Below, in pieces: positions 18,194-27,572 of a stretch of DNA of 64,000 nt. The position numbers and the translations under genes are program-made. The first letter of the stretch is position 1, and the number at the start of each line of letters is the position of its first letter. Under the pieces are notes generated by a model. That model was not told the origin of the DNA and made no database searches. It was given only the letters and a program-made list of their open reading frames with translations. The DNA is taken from contig NZ_CP082249.1 in NCBI RefSeq assembly GCF_019879105.1, positions 372,001 through 436,000 of the forward strand, given 5' to 3'. Origin of the DNA: Natrinema sp. SYSU A 869 (GTDB lineage: Archaea > Halobacteriota > Halobacteria > Halobacteriales > Natrialbaceae).

Positions 18194-18673
18194 ATGCACG
18201 ACGATGAATCGCGGGGCCTTGAAAGCCCCGCTCGAGCAGACGCATCACCCCACAACCAACTCGTAACAGACGGCAGTGAGCCGAGTAACACGAGTCGATC
18301 CTCGTCAGACCTCCGTTCTGACGGCGGTACTCGCTGGACCGATCTCACCGCCTTTCAATGCGACTGTCTCGAGGCCGTCACGCGCCTCGAGCACGACACC
18401 AAGGGCTCCCACGAACCCGAGATCGTCCGCGAACTCGAGCATGCAGATCCCGAACTCAATCGCAATCGGCTCTATCCCAATCTGACGGTACTCGTCGGGC
18501 ACGGTCTCCTTGAGCGATGTGAGCGGTCTGCGGACGGCCGGGTCGAGTACGCCCCGACCGACGTGGGCCGGGCACTCCTGCGAGCGCGCGTCGACCGCCT
18601 CGCTGAGACCTGTGGGCTCGTCGTGGTCGACCGCACCGACGACGCGACCGCTCGAGAGGACGGCGACGGATGA
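18194..18673 (+). CDS. PadR-like winged-helix transcription regulator
   Basis: A 159-residue protein. After about 45 polar residues the DNA-binding domain starts: DLTAFQCDCLEAVTRLEH, then HEPEIVRELEHAD, then LNRNRLYPNLTVLVGHGLLERC, the PadR-type recognition region, and a wing ending YAPTDVGRALL. A C-terminal helical segment probably dimerises. Such regulators respond to phenolic or other small molecules or act as element-encoded switches. Its stop overlaps the start of the next small zinc protein (ATGA), implying coupled translation. Confidence 0.8.
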   Translation: MHDDESRGLESPARADASPHNQLVTDGSEPSNTSRSSSDLRSDGGTRWTDLTAFQCDCLEAVTRLEHDTKGSHEPEIVRELEHADPELNRNRLYPNLTVLVGHGLLERCERSADGRVEYAPTDVGRALLRARVDRLAETCGLVVVDRTDDATAREDGDG

Positions 18674-18810
18674 TCGAGGCTCGAGGCGGGGAGCCGCCGC
18701 GGTGCCCCGAGTGTGGGATGGTGATCCTCGAACGCGACCCGCTCGTGGGCTGGTGGCTCTGTGACGACTGTCCGCTCGCGGTCGCCGACGACGGAACGCG
18801 GCTCGCGTAA
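18670..18810 (+). CDS. 46-residue zinc-ribbon microprotein coupled to PadR gene
   Basis: ATG at 18670 overlaps the PadR-like gene's TGA by the ATGA arrangement. The product is MIEARGGEPPRCPECGMVILERD then PLVGWWLCDDCPLAVADDG. Two CxxC pairs (Cys12/Cys15 and Cys32/Cys35) make a ribbon-type zinc site. The tight coupling suggests that it works with the regulator, perhaps as cofactor or co-repressor, but this is inference. Too short for usual gene callers. Confidence 0.65.
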   Translation: MIEARGGEPPRCPECGMVILERDPLVGWWLCDDCPLAVADDGTRLA

Positions 18811-18898
18811 TCGACTGGTCGTGATCGGCGGCGATCACGGCGCGAAGCGACCGTTCGATCTCGTGTGAACCGCTATCGCGTCCGCTCACCACACGACT

Positions 18899-18977
18899 AT
18901 CGTAGCCACTGAAACGAGTGACACGCTAATCACACGGCTATCATGCGAGCAGGTGTGCAGTGACTGTCAGTAGCTAC
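18899..18977. repeat. Dispersed palindromic repeat, copy 1
   Basis: About 78 bp bounded by the inverted ends TCGTAGCCACTGA and TCAGTAGCTAC. Its core (cgagtgacacgct, catgcgagcag, gtgactgtcag) recurs at 28520-28598 with few changes. No coding frame is conserved. The 18811-19046 gap contains nothing else of note. Confidence 0.7.
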
Positions 18978-19046
18978 TCGAGAGATCGGGAACAAACGAC
19001 GGGGGAGTCGCGACCCTCCCGTTTCGTTCACTTCGCTGGTTTTCGT

Positions 19047-19691
19047 TCACCCGGTTGTCTCGTTCTGTTGTGTCTCGTTCTGTTCCTCCTCGAGCGTGAT
19101 CAGTGCGTCGTCGATCACCGGCTCGCCGTCACTCGTGTAGGGGCCGTCGGCCTCGGGGAACTCGTACGTCTGATTGTCGTTGGTGTCCTGATGGGCCATC
19201 GCGATCAGGACCTGGCTATCATCAAGGGACTCGTTGAGTTCGACGGTCACGTTCTCGTGCTCGCCGGGGTCCAAGTAGGTGGAGTTACCCAGGACTGCTC
19301 CGGGCTCGTACTCCTCGGACATGTTCGTGACGGTCTCGTTATCATCCGCCGTCATGTTGTCCGTTGCGTTCTCGTCGGTGGCGTTGTCCGTCATGTTGTC
19401 CTCGTCGACGGGCGCGGCCGCGTGGATGACGGCGAAGCCACCCTCGGGCAGCGTCGTGTTGTTAACCCCGACTGCCGTCCCGTTCGATGTCTGGTTTTCG
19501 AACGTCACTGTGGCCGTCTCGTTCTCTGTTTCGTTCGCTGTCTCATTCTCTGTCGCGTTTTCCGTTTCGTTCTCCGTCTCGTTGTCTTGGATCGCCATGC
19601 CGGCGTCGGTTGCGGCGAACACGATGCTCGCCCCCGAGAGGAGGACGAGCGCCGTGATGACTGCGACACCGATAGTTCTTGCACGTGGCAT
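19047..19691 (-). CDS. Secreted DUF7282-domain protein with Asn-Glu-Thr repeats
   Basis: Begins MPRARTIGVAVITALVLLSG, a signal peptide, followed by a low-complexity stretch of ENET/ENAT units (about residues 36-60). The folded part reads VTFENQTSNGTAVGVNNTTLPEGGF, with HAAAPVDED and, later, DPGEHENVTVELNESL, AMAHQDTNDNQTYEF and VIDDALITLEEE: the DUF7282 pattern. The repeats and loops hold many N-x-S/T sequons, so a heavily glycosylated surface protein is likely. Function unknown. The upstream frame to 19766 lacks a signal start and was rejected. 19692-19981 holds only promoter-like A/T-rich DNA. Confidence 0.85.
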   Translation of the reverse strand: MPRARTIGVAVITALVLLSGASIVFAATDAGMAIQDNETENETENATENETANETENETATVTFENQTSNGTAVGVNNTTLPEGGFAVIHAAAPVDEDNMTDNATDENATDNMTADDNETVTNMSEEYEPGAVLGNSTYLDPGEHENVTVELNESLDDSQVLIAMAHQDTNDNQTYEFPEADGPYTSDGEPVIDDALITLEEEQNETQQNETTG

Positions 19692-19981
19692 CGTAACCAC
19701 CGATGGCACTGTCACAGTTTGACAAAAACCGGAAGCTTCGTTCGAGTGTTTCAGGAGTAGAAACATCCAAATTCGCCGGAAGGGACGATCAGGGTAAGAG
19801 ATCTATTCCAACTGTTAGTCCCCCAATCAGTGGCGTAATATCGGGTTCTGCTGAGGGGGCGTCTCGAGGGGTCGAGCACACTGTACCGTTGGGGAACGAG
19901 GACTTGCAGCAGCTACATAGCTCAAATGCGTCTTTCAGCCACTAGAAGAGTTTTACAAAATCCCACTGTAGAGAGGAATCG

Positions 19982-20707
19982 ATGACCATCAATCGACGAC
20001 GGCTCCTCGCCGGCACCGCCCTCGCGACGGTCGCATCGGCCGGCTGTTTACAGGCCGACGACGAGAGCGGGACCGGTAACGGAAACGGGAACGGCAACGG
20101 CAACGGCGATTCAGAACCGACGACGGCGGTTCCGGAAGACCCTCGCGTCGACGAACCGCCGTACGAAATCGAGGAGCAACCGAACGACCCCGACGAGTGG
20201 AATCAACTGTATCTCTGTGAGAACATGTCGGGGGACTCCGACCTCGAGTTCCAGCCGGTGTCGGCTCCCCGCGCCGACCTGCTGCTATCAAGCGCCGACT
20301 TTGAGAACGAAGCGTACGCCGTTCGCGCCCTCACGAGCGCAGACGAGGTCCGCGAAGTCTTCGAACTCGGTGACGACGGTGGTGACGGCAGTGGCGAGGA
20401 ACCCGAGGAGCCCATCGATGAGATCGACTTCGCGGAGAACATTCTGCTCGTCGTTGAGTCCGGCTACGGGTCGGGGTCAATAGCCCACCACTGGAAGCGC
20501 GCGGAGACGACCGACCGCGGCGTCCGCCTCCACGGGTGTCATATGATACCGTACGAACGGACGGATGACCTGACCGCACGACACTCGGTTGTTCGCGTCG
20601 AACGCCCCGAGAACGTGGAAATCGCCCACGTGAGTCTCACCGTCGACGCGGAGCGACGCGTCCACTATAACTCCAGCGAGGACGTGGTCGCCGTCAACCC
20701 GACGTAA
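19982..20707 (+). CDS. Tat-exported lipoprotein of unknown function
   Basis: A 241-residue protein beginning MTINRRRLLAGTALATVASAGC: a twin-arginine motif followed by a lipobox (ASAGC), so it is exported folded and lipid-anchored at Cys22. A GNGN low-complexity linker follows. The mature domain has Cys in YLCENMSG and HGCHMIPY that may form a disulfide, and ends in beta-rich sequence (VRVERPENVEIAHVSLTVD). I do not recognise the family. Single gene with A/T-rich promoter DNA upstream. Confidence 0.8.
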   Translation: MTINRRRLLAGTALATVASAGCLQADDESGTGNGNGNGNGNGDSEPTTAVPEDPRVDEPPYEIEEQPNDPDEWNQLYLCENMSGDSDLEFQPVSAPRADLLLSSADFENEAYAVRALTSADEVREVFELGDDGGDGSGEEPEEPIDEIDFAENILLVVESGYGSGSIAHHWKRAETTDRGVRLHGCHMIPYERTDDLTARHSVVRVERPENVEIAHVSLTVDAERRVHYNSSEDVVAVNPT

Positions 20708-20942
20708 CAGCGCCTTCGGATCGGTCTCAGGAAGTAGCCCGTAGCGAGCCGGGTACTGCGTCGCCACTCGATGGACCGCGTCGTCGCGTTCAGAGGGAAT
20801 TCGAGCGGGAGCGCCCCGCAGTCAGGGAGCCAGAACTCGGTTTGTGGCACCGCTTGCATCCATCGCTGAATCGAATAAGCCGATAGATTCCGCCCCTCCA
20901 CCACCTCCAGAAATTACTAACGGAAACTGCACCCGATAAAGA

Positions 20943-20949
20943 ATATAAG
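20943..20949 (+). promoter_or_regulatory. TATA box of the acyl-CoA synthetase gene
   Basis: ATATAAG within gataaagaatataagg ends 25 nt before the ATG at 20975, an ideal position for a leaderless archaeal transcript. The rest of 20708-20942 contains no gene. Confidence 0.55.
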
Positions 20950-20974
20950 GTGGTGCATAGTACGGTATCGTGGT

Positions 20975-22570
20975 ATGTCAGAACACCCCACGATAGGCGA
21001 CACCCTCGAGGGGACGGTCGACCGCCACCCCGAGCGCGACGCGATTATCTATCCGCGCAAGGACCAGCGGTGGACCTATGCCGAGTTCGACGAGCGGGTG
21101 AACCGGCTGGCGAACGCCCTGCTCGAGGCCGGCATCGAGGCGGGAGACAGGGTCGCGACGGTGCTGTACAACGGATCGGAGATGGCACTCACCGTCTACG
21201 CGTGTGCGAAGATCGGTGCCGTCTTCACCCCGCTGAACTTCCGGCTGCCGTCGGGCGAGATCGAGTACATCGTCACCGACGCCGAAGCCGAGATGGTGCT
21301 CTTCGAGTCCGATACACGAGAGGCGGTCGAGGGGGCACGCCCGAGCCTCGAGAGCGTCTCGGAATACGTCTTCATCGACGACGACCGCGAGGAGGTACCC
21401 GACTACGCGAGCGGGTTCTATGAGATGCTCGAGTCGGGCTCGGCCGACCGACCGGACGTCCGGGTCGACGAGGACGACGTGTACGCCTTCATCTACACGT
21501 CGGGGACGACGGGTCGACCGAAGGGGGTCGTCCACGAGCACCGGAACATGGTAGAACACAACCTCCTGTGTATCGCGGAGATGAACCTCACCCGCGACGA
21601 CGTCGGGCTGTCGATGATGCCGCTGTATCACTGCGCCGAACTCCACTGTAACCTGTTCGCGCGGGTCCATCGCGGCGCGGCGAACGTCATCCATCACGAG
21701 TTCGAACCCGAGGCAGTGCTCGAGGCGGTCGAGGACCACGGCGTGACGGTCCTCTTCGCGGCTCCGACGGCCTGGAACGCGCTCTCGATGACCGCCGCGG
21801 AGTCAGACGTCGACGTCTCGTCACTTCGACTCGGCCTCTACGGTGCGGCCCCGATGCCAGAACAGGTACTCGAGAACTGCATGGAACACCTCTGTGAGGA
21901 CTACGTCCAGGCGTACGGCATGACCGAGCTCGGGCCCGCCGCCGTCTTCCAGTCGGCGGCCGATCAGATCCCGAAACAGGGGTCGGCCGGACTGCCCGGA
22001 CTCAACCACCGCCTTCGAATCGTCGAACCCGACGCGGAGCCGGACCAGGAGGTAGTGGAGGGCGAAATCGGCGAAATTTTGCTCGCCAGCCCGTGTACGA
22101 TGCGGGAGTACTGGAACCGACCCGAAGCGACCGCACAGTCCCTGCGGGAGGCCGACGGGACGACCTGGTACTACACCGGTGATCTGGGCTACCGCGACGA
22201 CGATGGCTACCTCTACGTCGTCGACCGAAAGGACGACATGATCGTCTCCGGCGGCGAGAACGTCTACCCCGCCGAGGTCGAGGACGCGCTGTTCGCACAC
22301 GACGCCGTCGACGAGGCGGCCGTCGTCGGTGAACCCGACGACGAGTGGGGCGAGCAAGTCGTCGCCTACGTCGTCGCCGGCGAGGGGATCGATGCGACCG
22401 ACCTCGACTCATTCGTCCTCGAGAGCGACCGGCTCGCCGACTTCAAGCGGCCCCGAACCTACTACTTCGTCGACGAACTCCCCAAGAACCCCAGCGGCAA
22501 GATCCAGAAGTTCAAGCTCCGCGAAGATGAGGCGGACCTCGAATCCGAGGCCGAGACCGTCACGTCTTGA
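20975..22570 (+). CDS. AMP-forming acyl-CoA synthetase
   Basis: A 531-residue member of the ANL adenylating superfamily. It has the P-loop YTSGTTGRPKG (174-184), the adenine-contact motif YGMTELGP (about 318), the hinge YTGDLGYRDDDGYLYVVDRKDD with following GGENVYP (about 400-432) and the catalytic Lys near the end (PKNPSGKIQK). It activates a carboxylic acid with ATP and joins it to CoA. Sequence layout suggests a medium or long-chain fatty acid substrate; chain length cannot be fixed. It has its own TATA box and is followed 87 bp later by gshA on the same strand, which may or may not be co-transcribed. Confidence 0.92.
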   Translation: MSEHPTIGDTLEGTVDRHPERDAIIYPRKDQRWTYAEFDERVNRLANALLEAGIEAGDRVATVLYNGSEMALTVYACAKIGAVFTPLNFRLPSGEIEYIVTDAEAEMVLFESDTREAVEGARPSLESVSEYVFIDDDREEVPDYASGFYEMLESGSADRPDVRVDEDDVYAFIYTSGTTGRPKGVVHEHRNMVEHNLLCIAEMNLTRDDVGLSMMPLYHCAELHCNLFARVHRGAANVIHHEFEPEAVLEAVEDHGVTVLFAAPTAWNALSMTAAESDVDVSSLRLGLYGAAPMPEQVLENCMEHLCEDYVQAYGMTELGPAAVFQSAADQIPKQGSAGLPGLNHRLRIVEPDAEPDQEVVEGEIGEILLASPCTMREYWNRPEATAQSLREADGTTWYYTGDLGYRDDDGYLYVVDRKDDMIVSGGENVYPAEVEDALFAHDAVDEAAVVGEPDDEWGEQVVAYVVAGEGIDATDLDSFVLESDRLADFKRPRTYYFVDELPKNPSGKIQKFKLREDEADLESEAETVTS

Positions 22571-22657
22571 TCGGCGGGCTGCGATACGTCGGCTCGGTTC
22601 CGGTCGAACGCTCCGACTCCAAACCGTATTTACTGTCGGCGACGAAAGCAGGGCACG

Positions 22658-23740
22658 ATGGAACGCGGGTCGCGGGAATCGTTTACGCGCATGGGTACGC
22701 TGGGGATCGAGGAGGAATGTTTCGTCGTCGACGAGGACGGCCGCCCTACCAGCGGGACCGACGATCTCGTCTACGAACACGACCCCCCTGAGATCCTCGA
22801 AGGCCGCTTGGATCACGAATTGTTCAAGTTCGTCATCGAGACCCAGACGCCACTGATCGAGGCCCCCGATGACGCCCGCGACTCGCTGCTCGCGATCCGG
22901 CAGGCACTGGTCGAGCACGCCGAGGCCCACGGCTATCACATCGCCGCCGCCGGCCTCCACCCGCTCGCGAAGTGGCGCGAACTCGAGCACGCGGAGAAAC
23001 CCCGCTATCGATCGCAACTCGACCGGATTCAGTACCCTCAGCACCGGAACACAACCGCGGGAGTCCACGTCCACGTCGGCGTCGACGACGCGGACAAGGC
23101 GGTCTGGATTGCCAACGAACTGCGGTGGTACGTCCCGATCATGCTCGCGCTGTCGGCGAACTCACCGTACTGGAACGGGTTCGATACTGGGCTCCAGTCC
23201 GCCCGCGCGAAGATTTTCGAGGCGTTGCCCAACACCGGGATGCCAACTCACTTCGAGGACTTCGAGGCGTTCGACCGGTTCGAGCGTCGGATGCTCGAGA
23301 CCGAGTCGATCAGCGATCGGGGCGAACTCTGGTACGATGTGCGGCCCCACACCGCCCACGGTACCGTCGAGCTACGCACACCAGACGGGCAGGCCGACCC
23401 GGACATTGTGCTGGCGTTCGTCGAGTACGCCCACGCGCTCGTGGAGGCCCTCGCCGAGGAGTACGAGGACGGGACGAGCGGCCACCGACATCGTCGGGAA
23501 CTGCTAGACGAAAACAAGTGGCGGGCCATCCGCTACGGCCAGGACGCATCCTTCATCGACCGCGACCTCGAGGGCACCGTCGACCTCGGTGAACTCGTCG
23601 ACCGCGAGTGCGAGCGACTAGGCATCGACGGCATCAAAGCCGTCTACGAGCGGGAAAGCGGCGCGGATCGACAGCGCCGCCTGCTCGAGGACGAGGGGGC
23701 CGACGCGCTGTGTGAGTCGTTACTCTTGCAAACTCGGTAG
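22658..23740 (+). CDS. gshA: Glutamate-cysteine ligase (gamma-glutamylcysteine synthetase)
   Basis: A 360-residue carboxylate-amine ligase, the haloarchaeal GshA. It makes gamma-glutamylcysteine, the main low-molecular-weight thiol of these cells, using ATP, glutamate and cysteine. Signatures are [14 protein letters not shown] near the N-terminus, [24 protein letters not shown] and a late [17 protein letters not shown]. Length and start agree with the family. Other thiol-related enzymes in the window, notably the CoA-disulfide-reductase-like protein at 40.5 kb, fit an oxidative-stress theme, though they are far apart. Confidence 0.9.
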   Translation: MERGSRESFTRMGTLGIEEECFVVDEDGRPTSGTDDLVYEHDPPEILEGRLDHELFKFVIETQTPLIEAPDDARDSLLAIRQALVEHAEAHGYHIAAAGLHPLAKWRELEHAEKPRYRSQLDRIQYPQHRNTTAGVHVHVGVDDADKAVWIANELRWYVPIMLALSANSPYWNGFDTGLQSARAKIFEALPNTGMPTHFEDFEAFDRFERRMLETESISDRGELWYDVRPHTAHGTVELRTPDGQADPDIVLAFVEYAHALVEALAEEYEDGTSGHRHRRELLDENKWRAIRYGQDASFIDRDLEGTVDLGELVDRECERLGIDGIKAVYERESGADRQRRLLEDEGADALCESLLLQTR

Positions 23741-23874
23741 GTCCGTGGCGGTCGCTCGAGGAACAAACATCCGCAGATGACTCTTATAGCGCCGTTTATG
23801 AGTCCGCGTGTACGATCAACGATCGGTTCGTTTTGATTCGGATACCACGGGAAAGTCGTCTGTCGTGGTCTCGT

Positions 23875-25203
23875 TCAGTCGTCCGTCGCACTCACGGGCT
23901 CTTCACTGAATTCGGCCGGTGTGTCGGCCCAGACGCCGTCCGTGAGATCGATCGCATCGTTCCACTTTGCGACGACCGTGGTCACTGCGAGGTCGCCGGC
24001 TATGTTGTTCATCGTCCGAAGGCGGTCGAGCAGTGGATCGATACCCGCGATCATCCCGATGACCTCGAGTGGGAGTCCCACCTGCGTCAACACCGCAGTC
24101 ATCATGACGAGGCTTGCACTGGGAACGCCCGCAGTGCCGATACTCGCGAGGAGTGCAGTAAGCAGGATGGCGAACTGTTCGGCCAGCGTAAGGGAGACAC
24201 CGACCATGTTCGCGGCGAAGACCGCGACAATGCCGAGGTACATCGACGTCCCATCCATATTGATAGTCGCGCCCAGCGGGAGTGAGAAGCCATACACACG
24301 TTCTTTGACGCGGAGGTTCTCGTCGGCATCCGACATCGAGACGGGAAGCGTCGCGGTAGACGACCGAATACTGAGTGCTGTGATGAGTGCCTCCTTGATA
24401 CCACGCAGGAAGGCCAGCGGTGAAGCGCCGACTGCCCCTCGGATGAGCAGGAGAAGATAGACGAGGGTAATCTGGAGGCCGATAGCGATCGCGAGAGTCA
24501 GGGAGAGAGTGAAGTACGCTCTAATCGCTTGAACGCCAACTTCCCCAAACAATGCTGCCATAAGTGCGAACACACCGAGGACGCCAAACTCCATAATCCC
24601 CCAGACGATTTTGAACATGACCTCTGCTCCGGCATCGACGATGTCGAAGATGGTGTCGATACCGTTCCGGACCGCTGAGTCCGGTTCGACTTCCGCTCGT
24701 ACCATCGTCATCCCAAGGCCGAAGATGAGCGTGAAAAAGATGATCGCAAGGATGTTCCCTTCGGCCATCGCAGCGAACGGATTCTCAGGGACGATACTGA
24801 ACACTTGGTCCACGAGCGACGGTGTCTGTTCGGTCTGGACGTCCGTCTGCTCCAAGGTCATCCCTGTGCCGGGATCGATGAGATTGCTCACACCAAGTCC
24901 CATCGCGATAGCAACGACCGTCGTGGCGATATACAGGAGTACAACCTGCCCGCCGACTTTCCCCAAATTCTTCGGGGAGAGTTCTCGCGTCGCCATCAGC
25001 AACGTGAAGATAATGATGGGGACGATAATCATCTCGAGTAACCGGACGAACAGATCACCAACTGGCTGCAGTGACGTTGCCGGCTGACCGGCTACCAGTC
25101 CAACGAGAGCACCGAGAACGAACGCTACCCCGATCCGATAAACGATTGGAACTGACCGGTATTGTTGCCATGCCGACCGAAATACTCCTACCATATCCTT
25201 CAA
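23875..25203 (-). CDS. Dicarboxylate/amino acid:cation symporter (DAACS family)
   Basis: A 442-residue glutamate-transporter homologue. Conserved parts include the re-entrant loop SSTATLPVSM, the transmembrane motif ATINMDGTSMYLG where Na+ or H+ and substrate bind, and a second hairpin reading GTAGVPSASLVMM. Eight membrane helices and two hairpins form the elevator-type transport domain. It takes up glutamate, aspartate or C4-dicarboxylates with cations. Convergent with gshA; transcribed alone with an A/T-rich upstream region. Confidence 0.93.
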   Translation of the reverse strand: MKDMVGVFRSAWQQYRSVPIVYRIGVAFVLGALVGLVAGQPATSLQPVGDLFVRLLEMIIVPIIIFTLLMATRELSPKNLGKVGGQVVLLYIATTVVAIAMGLGVSNLIDPGTGMTLEQTDVQTEQTPSLVDQVFSIVPENPFAAMAEGNILAIIFFTLIFGLGMTMVRAEVEPDSAVRNGIDTIFDIVDAGAEVMFKIVWGIMEFGVLGVFALMAALFGEVGVQAIRAYFTLSLTLAIAIGLQITLVYLLLLIRGAVGASPLAFLRGIKEALITALSIRSSTATLPVSMSDADENLRVKERVYGFSLPLGATINMDGTSMYLGIVAVFAANMVGVSLTLAEQFAILLTALLASIGTAGVPSASLVMMTAVLTQVGLPLEVIGMIAGIDPLLDRLRTMNNIAGDLAVTTVVAKWNDAIDLTDGVWADTPAEFSEEPVSATDD

Positions 25204-25402
25204 TATGAAAATTTGGAATCAGGTGATAGTCCTTCCGGATTAGAACGATTACATTCACAGCACTATAATAAATAGTTACGACAATGGCGAGTATAGAAAT
25301 GGAATTGGGGTAAAATACGCTGCATTACGTTGATTTTCGACTGTATACTGTCAACAAGCGGCGTACAGAACTTGGCTTATGGGGAGGTCAAAATTTCCGG
25401 TC

Positions 25403-25495
25403 GTGTTCAGAGAAGCTGGTTCCATGCAAACGCGAATGATGTGAGAGAGCCCGTTGAAAACATCACGCCTGACTCCCTCAACCGTATCTGAACAC
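25403..25495. mobile_element. 93-bp element with 9-bp terminal inverted repeats (MITE-like)
   Basis: GTGTTCAGA (25403-25411) and TCTGAACAC (25487-25495) are perfect inverted ends. The left end and adjoining 30 nt also occur, inverted, at 15627-15666. There is no coding capacity, so it would need a transposase encoded elsewhere. The remainder of 25204-25557 holds A/T-rich promoter DNA of the flanking genes. Confidence 0.5.
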
Positions 25496-25557
25496 TGCCG
25501 AGTTGGCCCCACAAAGCTTTAACTCCGCTCGAGGACTCATCCTGTACGAGAAGACAC

Positions 25558-26259
25558 ATGAGTTCCGATGACACTGACGAGGGCCCGGTCGACGGCACGG
25601 ACGACCGAGACGAATCGCTCGAGGGACCGGACGAATTCGTCGACCACGACGGGGACGACCTCGGTCGCAGCCCGGCCGCCGAGGAGCTCGACCAGCGGAT
25701 CATCGACCTGCTCTCGTGGATCCTGGACACGGAGACCCGCGCGAAGATCTACGTGTTCCTGTTGGCGAACCCCGGCAGTACCTCCGAGGAGGTCGCGAAG
25801 GGGACCGGCCTCTATCCCAGCACCGTCCGCGAGGCGCTCGCGGAGCTCCACGAGGAAGAGCGCGTCACCCGAGAGAAACGGGCCAACGAGGGTGCCGGGA
25901 ACAACCCCTACGAGTACACGGCGATCCAGCCCAGCGACCTCGTCGGCGGCGTCGTCGATCAGGTCCAGCAAGAACTAAACACGATTTTCACGCTCGATCG
26001 CGTCCTCGACCGCGAGGTCGAACGCGAGTCCAGCAGCGAGTTCGACGATGACGTCGAACCGGTGACGATCACCGTCGACGACACGGCACCACCGACGAGC
26101 GTCGAATCCGAACCAAATGAGGAGCCGGATACCGACGACGACGATGCCAGTGTCATCGAGTTCGAGGACGACATGCAGATCGATACGGCCGACGAAGAGG
26201 AATCGGACGGCGATGAGGGCGAGAGCAATGATTCCGACGCGCGACCGGACGACGAGTAA
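25558..26259 (+). CDS. Winged-helix transcription regulator with acidic tail
   Basis: A 233-residue protein. Residues about 40-125 form a winged-helix domain: LDQRIIDLLSWILDTETRAKIYVFLLANPGS, then EVAKGTGLYPSTVREALAELHEEERVTRE, with YEYTAIQPSDLV closing the wing. This looks TrmB/MarR-like and is common in haloarchaea. The last 80 residues are nearly all Asp, Glu, Ser and Thr, presumably disordered. No ligand domain is seen. The M24-like gene converges from downstream, so the regulator stands alone and its targets are unknown. Confidence 0.82.
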   Translation: MSSDDTDEGPVDGTDDRDESLEGPDEFVDHDGDDLGRSPAAEELDQRIIDLLSWILDTETRAKIYVFLLANPGSTSEEVAKGTGLYPSTVREALAELHEEERVTREKRANEGAGNNPYEYTAIQPSDLVGGVVDQVQQELNTIFTLDRVLDREVERESSSEFDDDVEPVTITVDDTAPPTSVESEPNEEPDTDDDDASVIEFEDDMQIDTADEEESDGDEGESNDSDARPDDE

Positions 26260-26283
26260 GCCGCGTCAGTCGTCGTCCCCTCG

Positions 26284-27408
26284 TCACTCCTCGAGTTCGA
26301 GGATATCGTGTCGCTCGAGCGTGAGATCGCGATCAATCGCGTCGACGGTCGTCGTCGGCCAGCGATCTATCGACGTCAGTATCTCGATGTCGTCGTCGGT
26401 GACGAGTGCCGTGTCCTCGCTTTTTGCGCCCTGTACCGTCGGATTCCACGCGTATGCCATCGGCGATTCGACCGGCGCGTCGTGGCTCGGCGTGGCAATC
26501 CACTCTCGTCCTGCGAAACCGGCTGCGCCGCCCTGATGGTGGTGTTCCCACTCACCCTCGTATCCGACCGCGTCGTAGGCGTCTCGAACGGCAGCGAAGA
26601 CATCGCCGGCGGTCCCGGCGCTATCGTCCCCGCTGCCTCCATTTGTAGCTGCCGCTTGCGTCGCCGCCAGCGCCGTCGTCTCGACGCGAGCCGCGGCCTC
26701 GTGGCGCTCCGCCAGCCATGACGGGGGATCGAACGCGACAGTCCGGGTACAGCTCGCGTGGAGGCCGGCCCGCTCGGCGGTGACGGAAACGAGTGCGTAG
26801 TCGCCGAGTTCGGCCTCTGTCGGGGTGTAATGGCGATACTGCTGGGCCCGCTCCGAGCCACCGACGAGCACGACTGGGGCCTCGATTTCTCGAGCTGAGA
26901 GGGCGATCCGCAGCGCCGACGCGACCTCGTGTTCCGTATCTCCGGACTGCAGTTCCCGACAGACGGACTCGACGGCGGCCGCCGTCTGTTCGCCAAGCTC
27001 GCGGTACCGCTTGCAGTCGCGCTCGGTCAGCGGCTGTCGCACCGGCGTCGGATCGATGCGCTCGAGGCCGGGGATATCGATATCGGCGGCGGCTCGATCG
27101 TCGCTCCCGACGCGGTCAGTGATGGCCTCGGCCAGCGACGACGCATACCAAGGGAACTGCTCCACTGAAACCTCGCTCGCATCGAGATCCGGCAGCTCCT
27201 CCGCTACGATTCGGTCGGCTTCGATGTTGTTGGTCACGAGGGTCACGTCGTCGCCGTCATACCCCACCGCAGCGACGCCGGTATCGCTTTCGCGGTCGAT
27301 AACGCTGTTCCCGCCGGTGAGCCACGCAAACGAGTTCGGCCGGGCAAACCAGACCGAATCGAGATCGTGAGACTCGAGGGAGGCCTCGAGTCGCTCGCGT
27401 TTGTCCAT
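26284..27408 (-). CDS. M24-fold aminopeptidase homologue lacking metal ligands
   Basis: A 374-residue protein with the creatinase/prolidase layout: an N-terminal domain starting MDKRERLEASLESHDLD and VWFARPNSFAWLTGG, and a C-terminal pita-bread domain. In active enzymes the region DxGxxxxGYxSDxTRT supplies two metal-binding Asp residues. Here the matching stretch reads VTAERAGLHASCTRT, so both are replaced (by Thr and Cys). HHHQGGAAGF stands where HxxGHxxG is usual. It is therefore probably not a metallopeptidase, but a substrate-binding pseudoenzyme or an enzyme of different chemistry. The frame is intact and conserved-looking, not decayed. Confidence 0.75.
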   Translation of the reverse strand: MDKRERLEASLESHDLDSVWFARPNSFAWLTGGNSVIDRESDTGVAAVGYDGDDVTLVTNNIEADRIVAEELPDLDASEVSVEQFPWYASSLAEAITDRVGSDDRAAADIDIPGLERIDPTPVRQPLTERDCKRYRELGEQTAAAVESVCRELQSGDTEHEVASALRIALSAREIEAPVVLVGGSERAQQYRHYTPTEAELGDYALVSVTAERAGLHASCTRTVAFDPPSWLAERHEAAARVETTALAATQAAATNGGSGDDSAGTAGDVFAAVRDAYDAVGYEGEWEHHHQGGAAGFAGREWIATPSHDAPVESPMAYAWNPTVQGAKSEDTALVTDDDIEILTSIDRWPTTTVDAIDRDLTLERHDILELEE

Positions 27409-27572
27409 GTCAGGTGCTGGCGAGGACGGGTCTTGAAAGCGGCGAACGCCGAGTCATCGTCCGGCGTGAGTGCTGGACTCCTCGCCGCAGCCGACCCGGG
27501 TCTGGACGCGAGACCGACGGCCCGACGTCGGCGACGAATTCGTGGCCCATCACACTGCATAACTCGGTCAGC

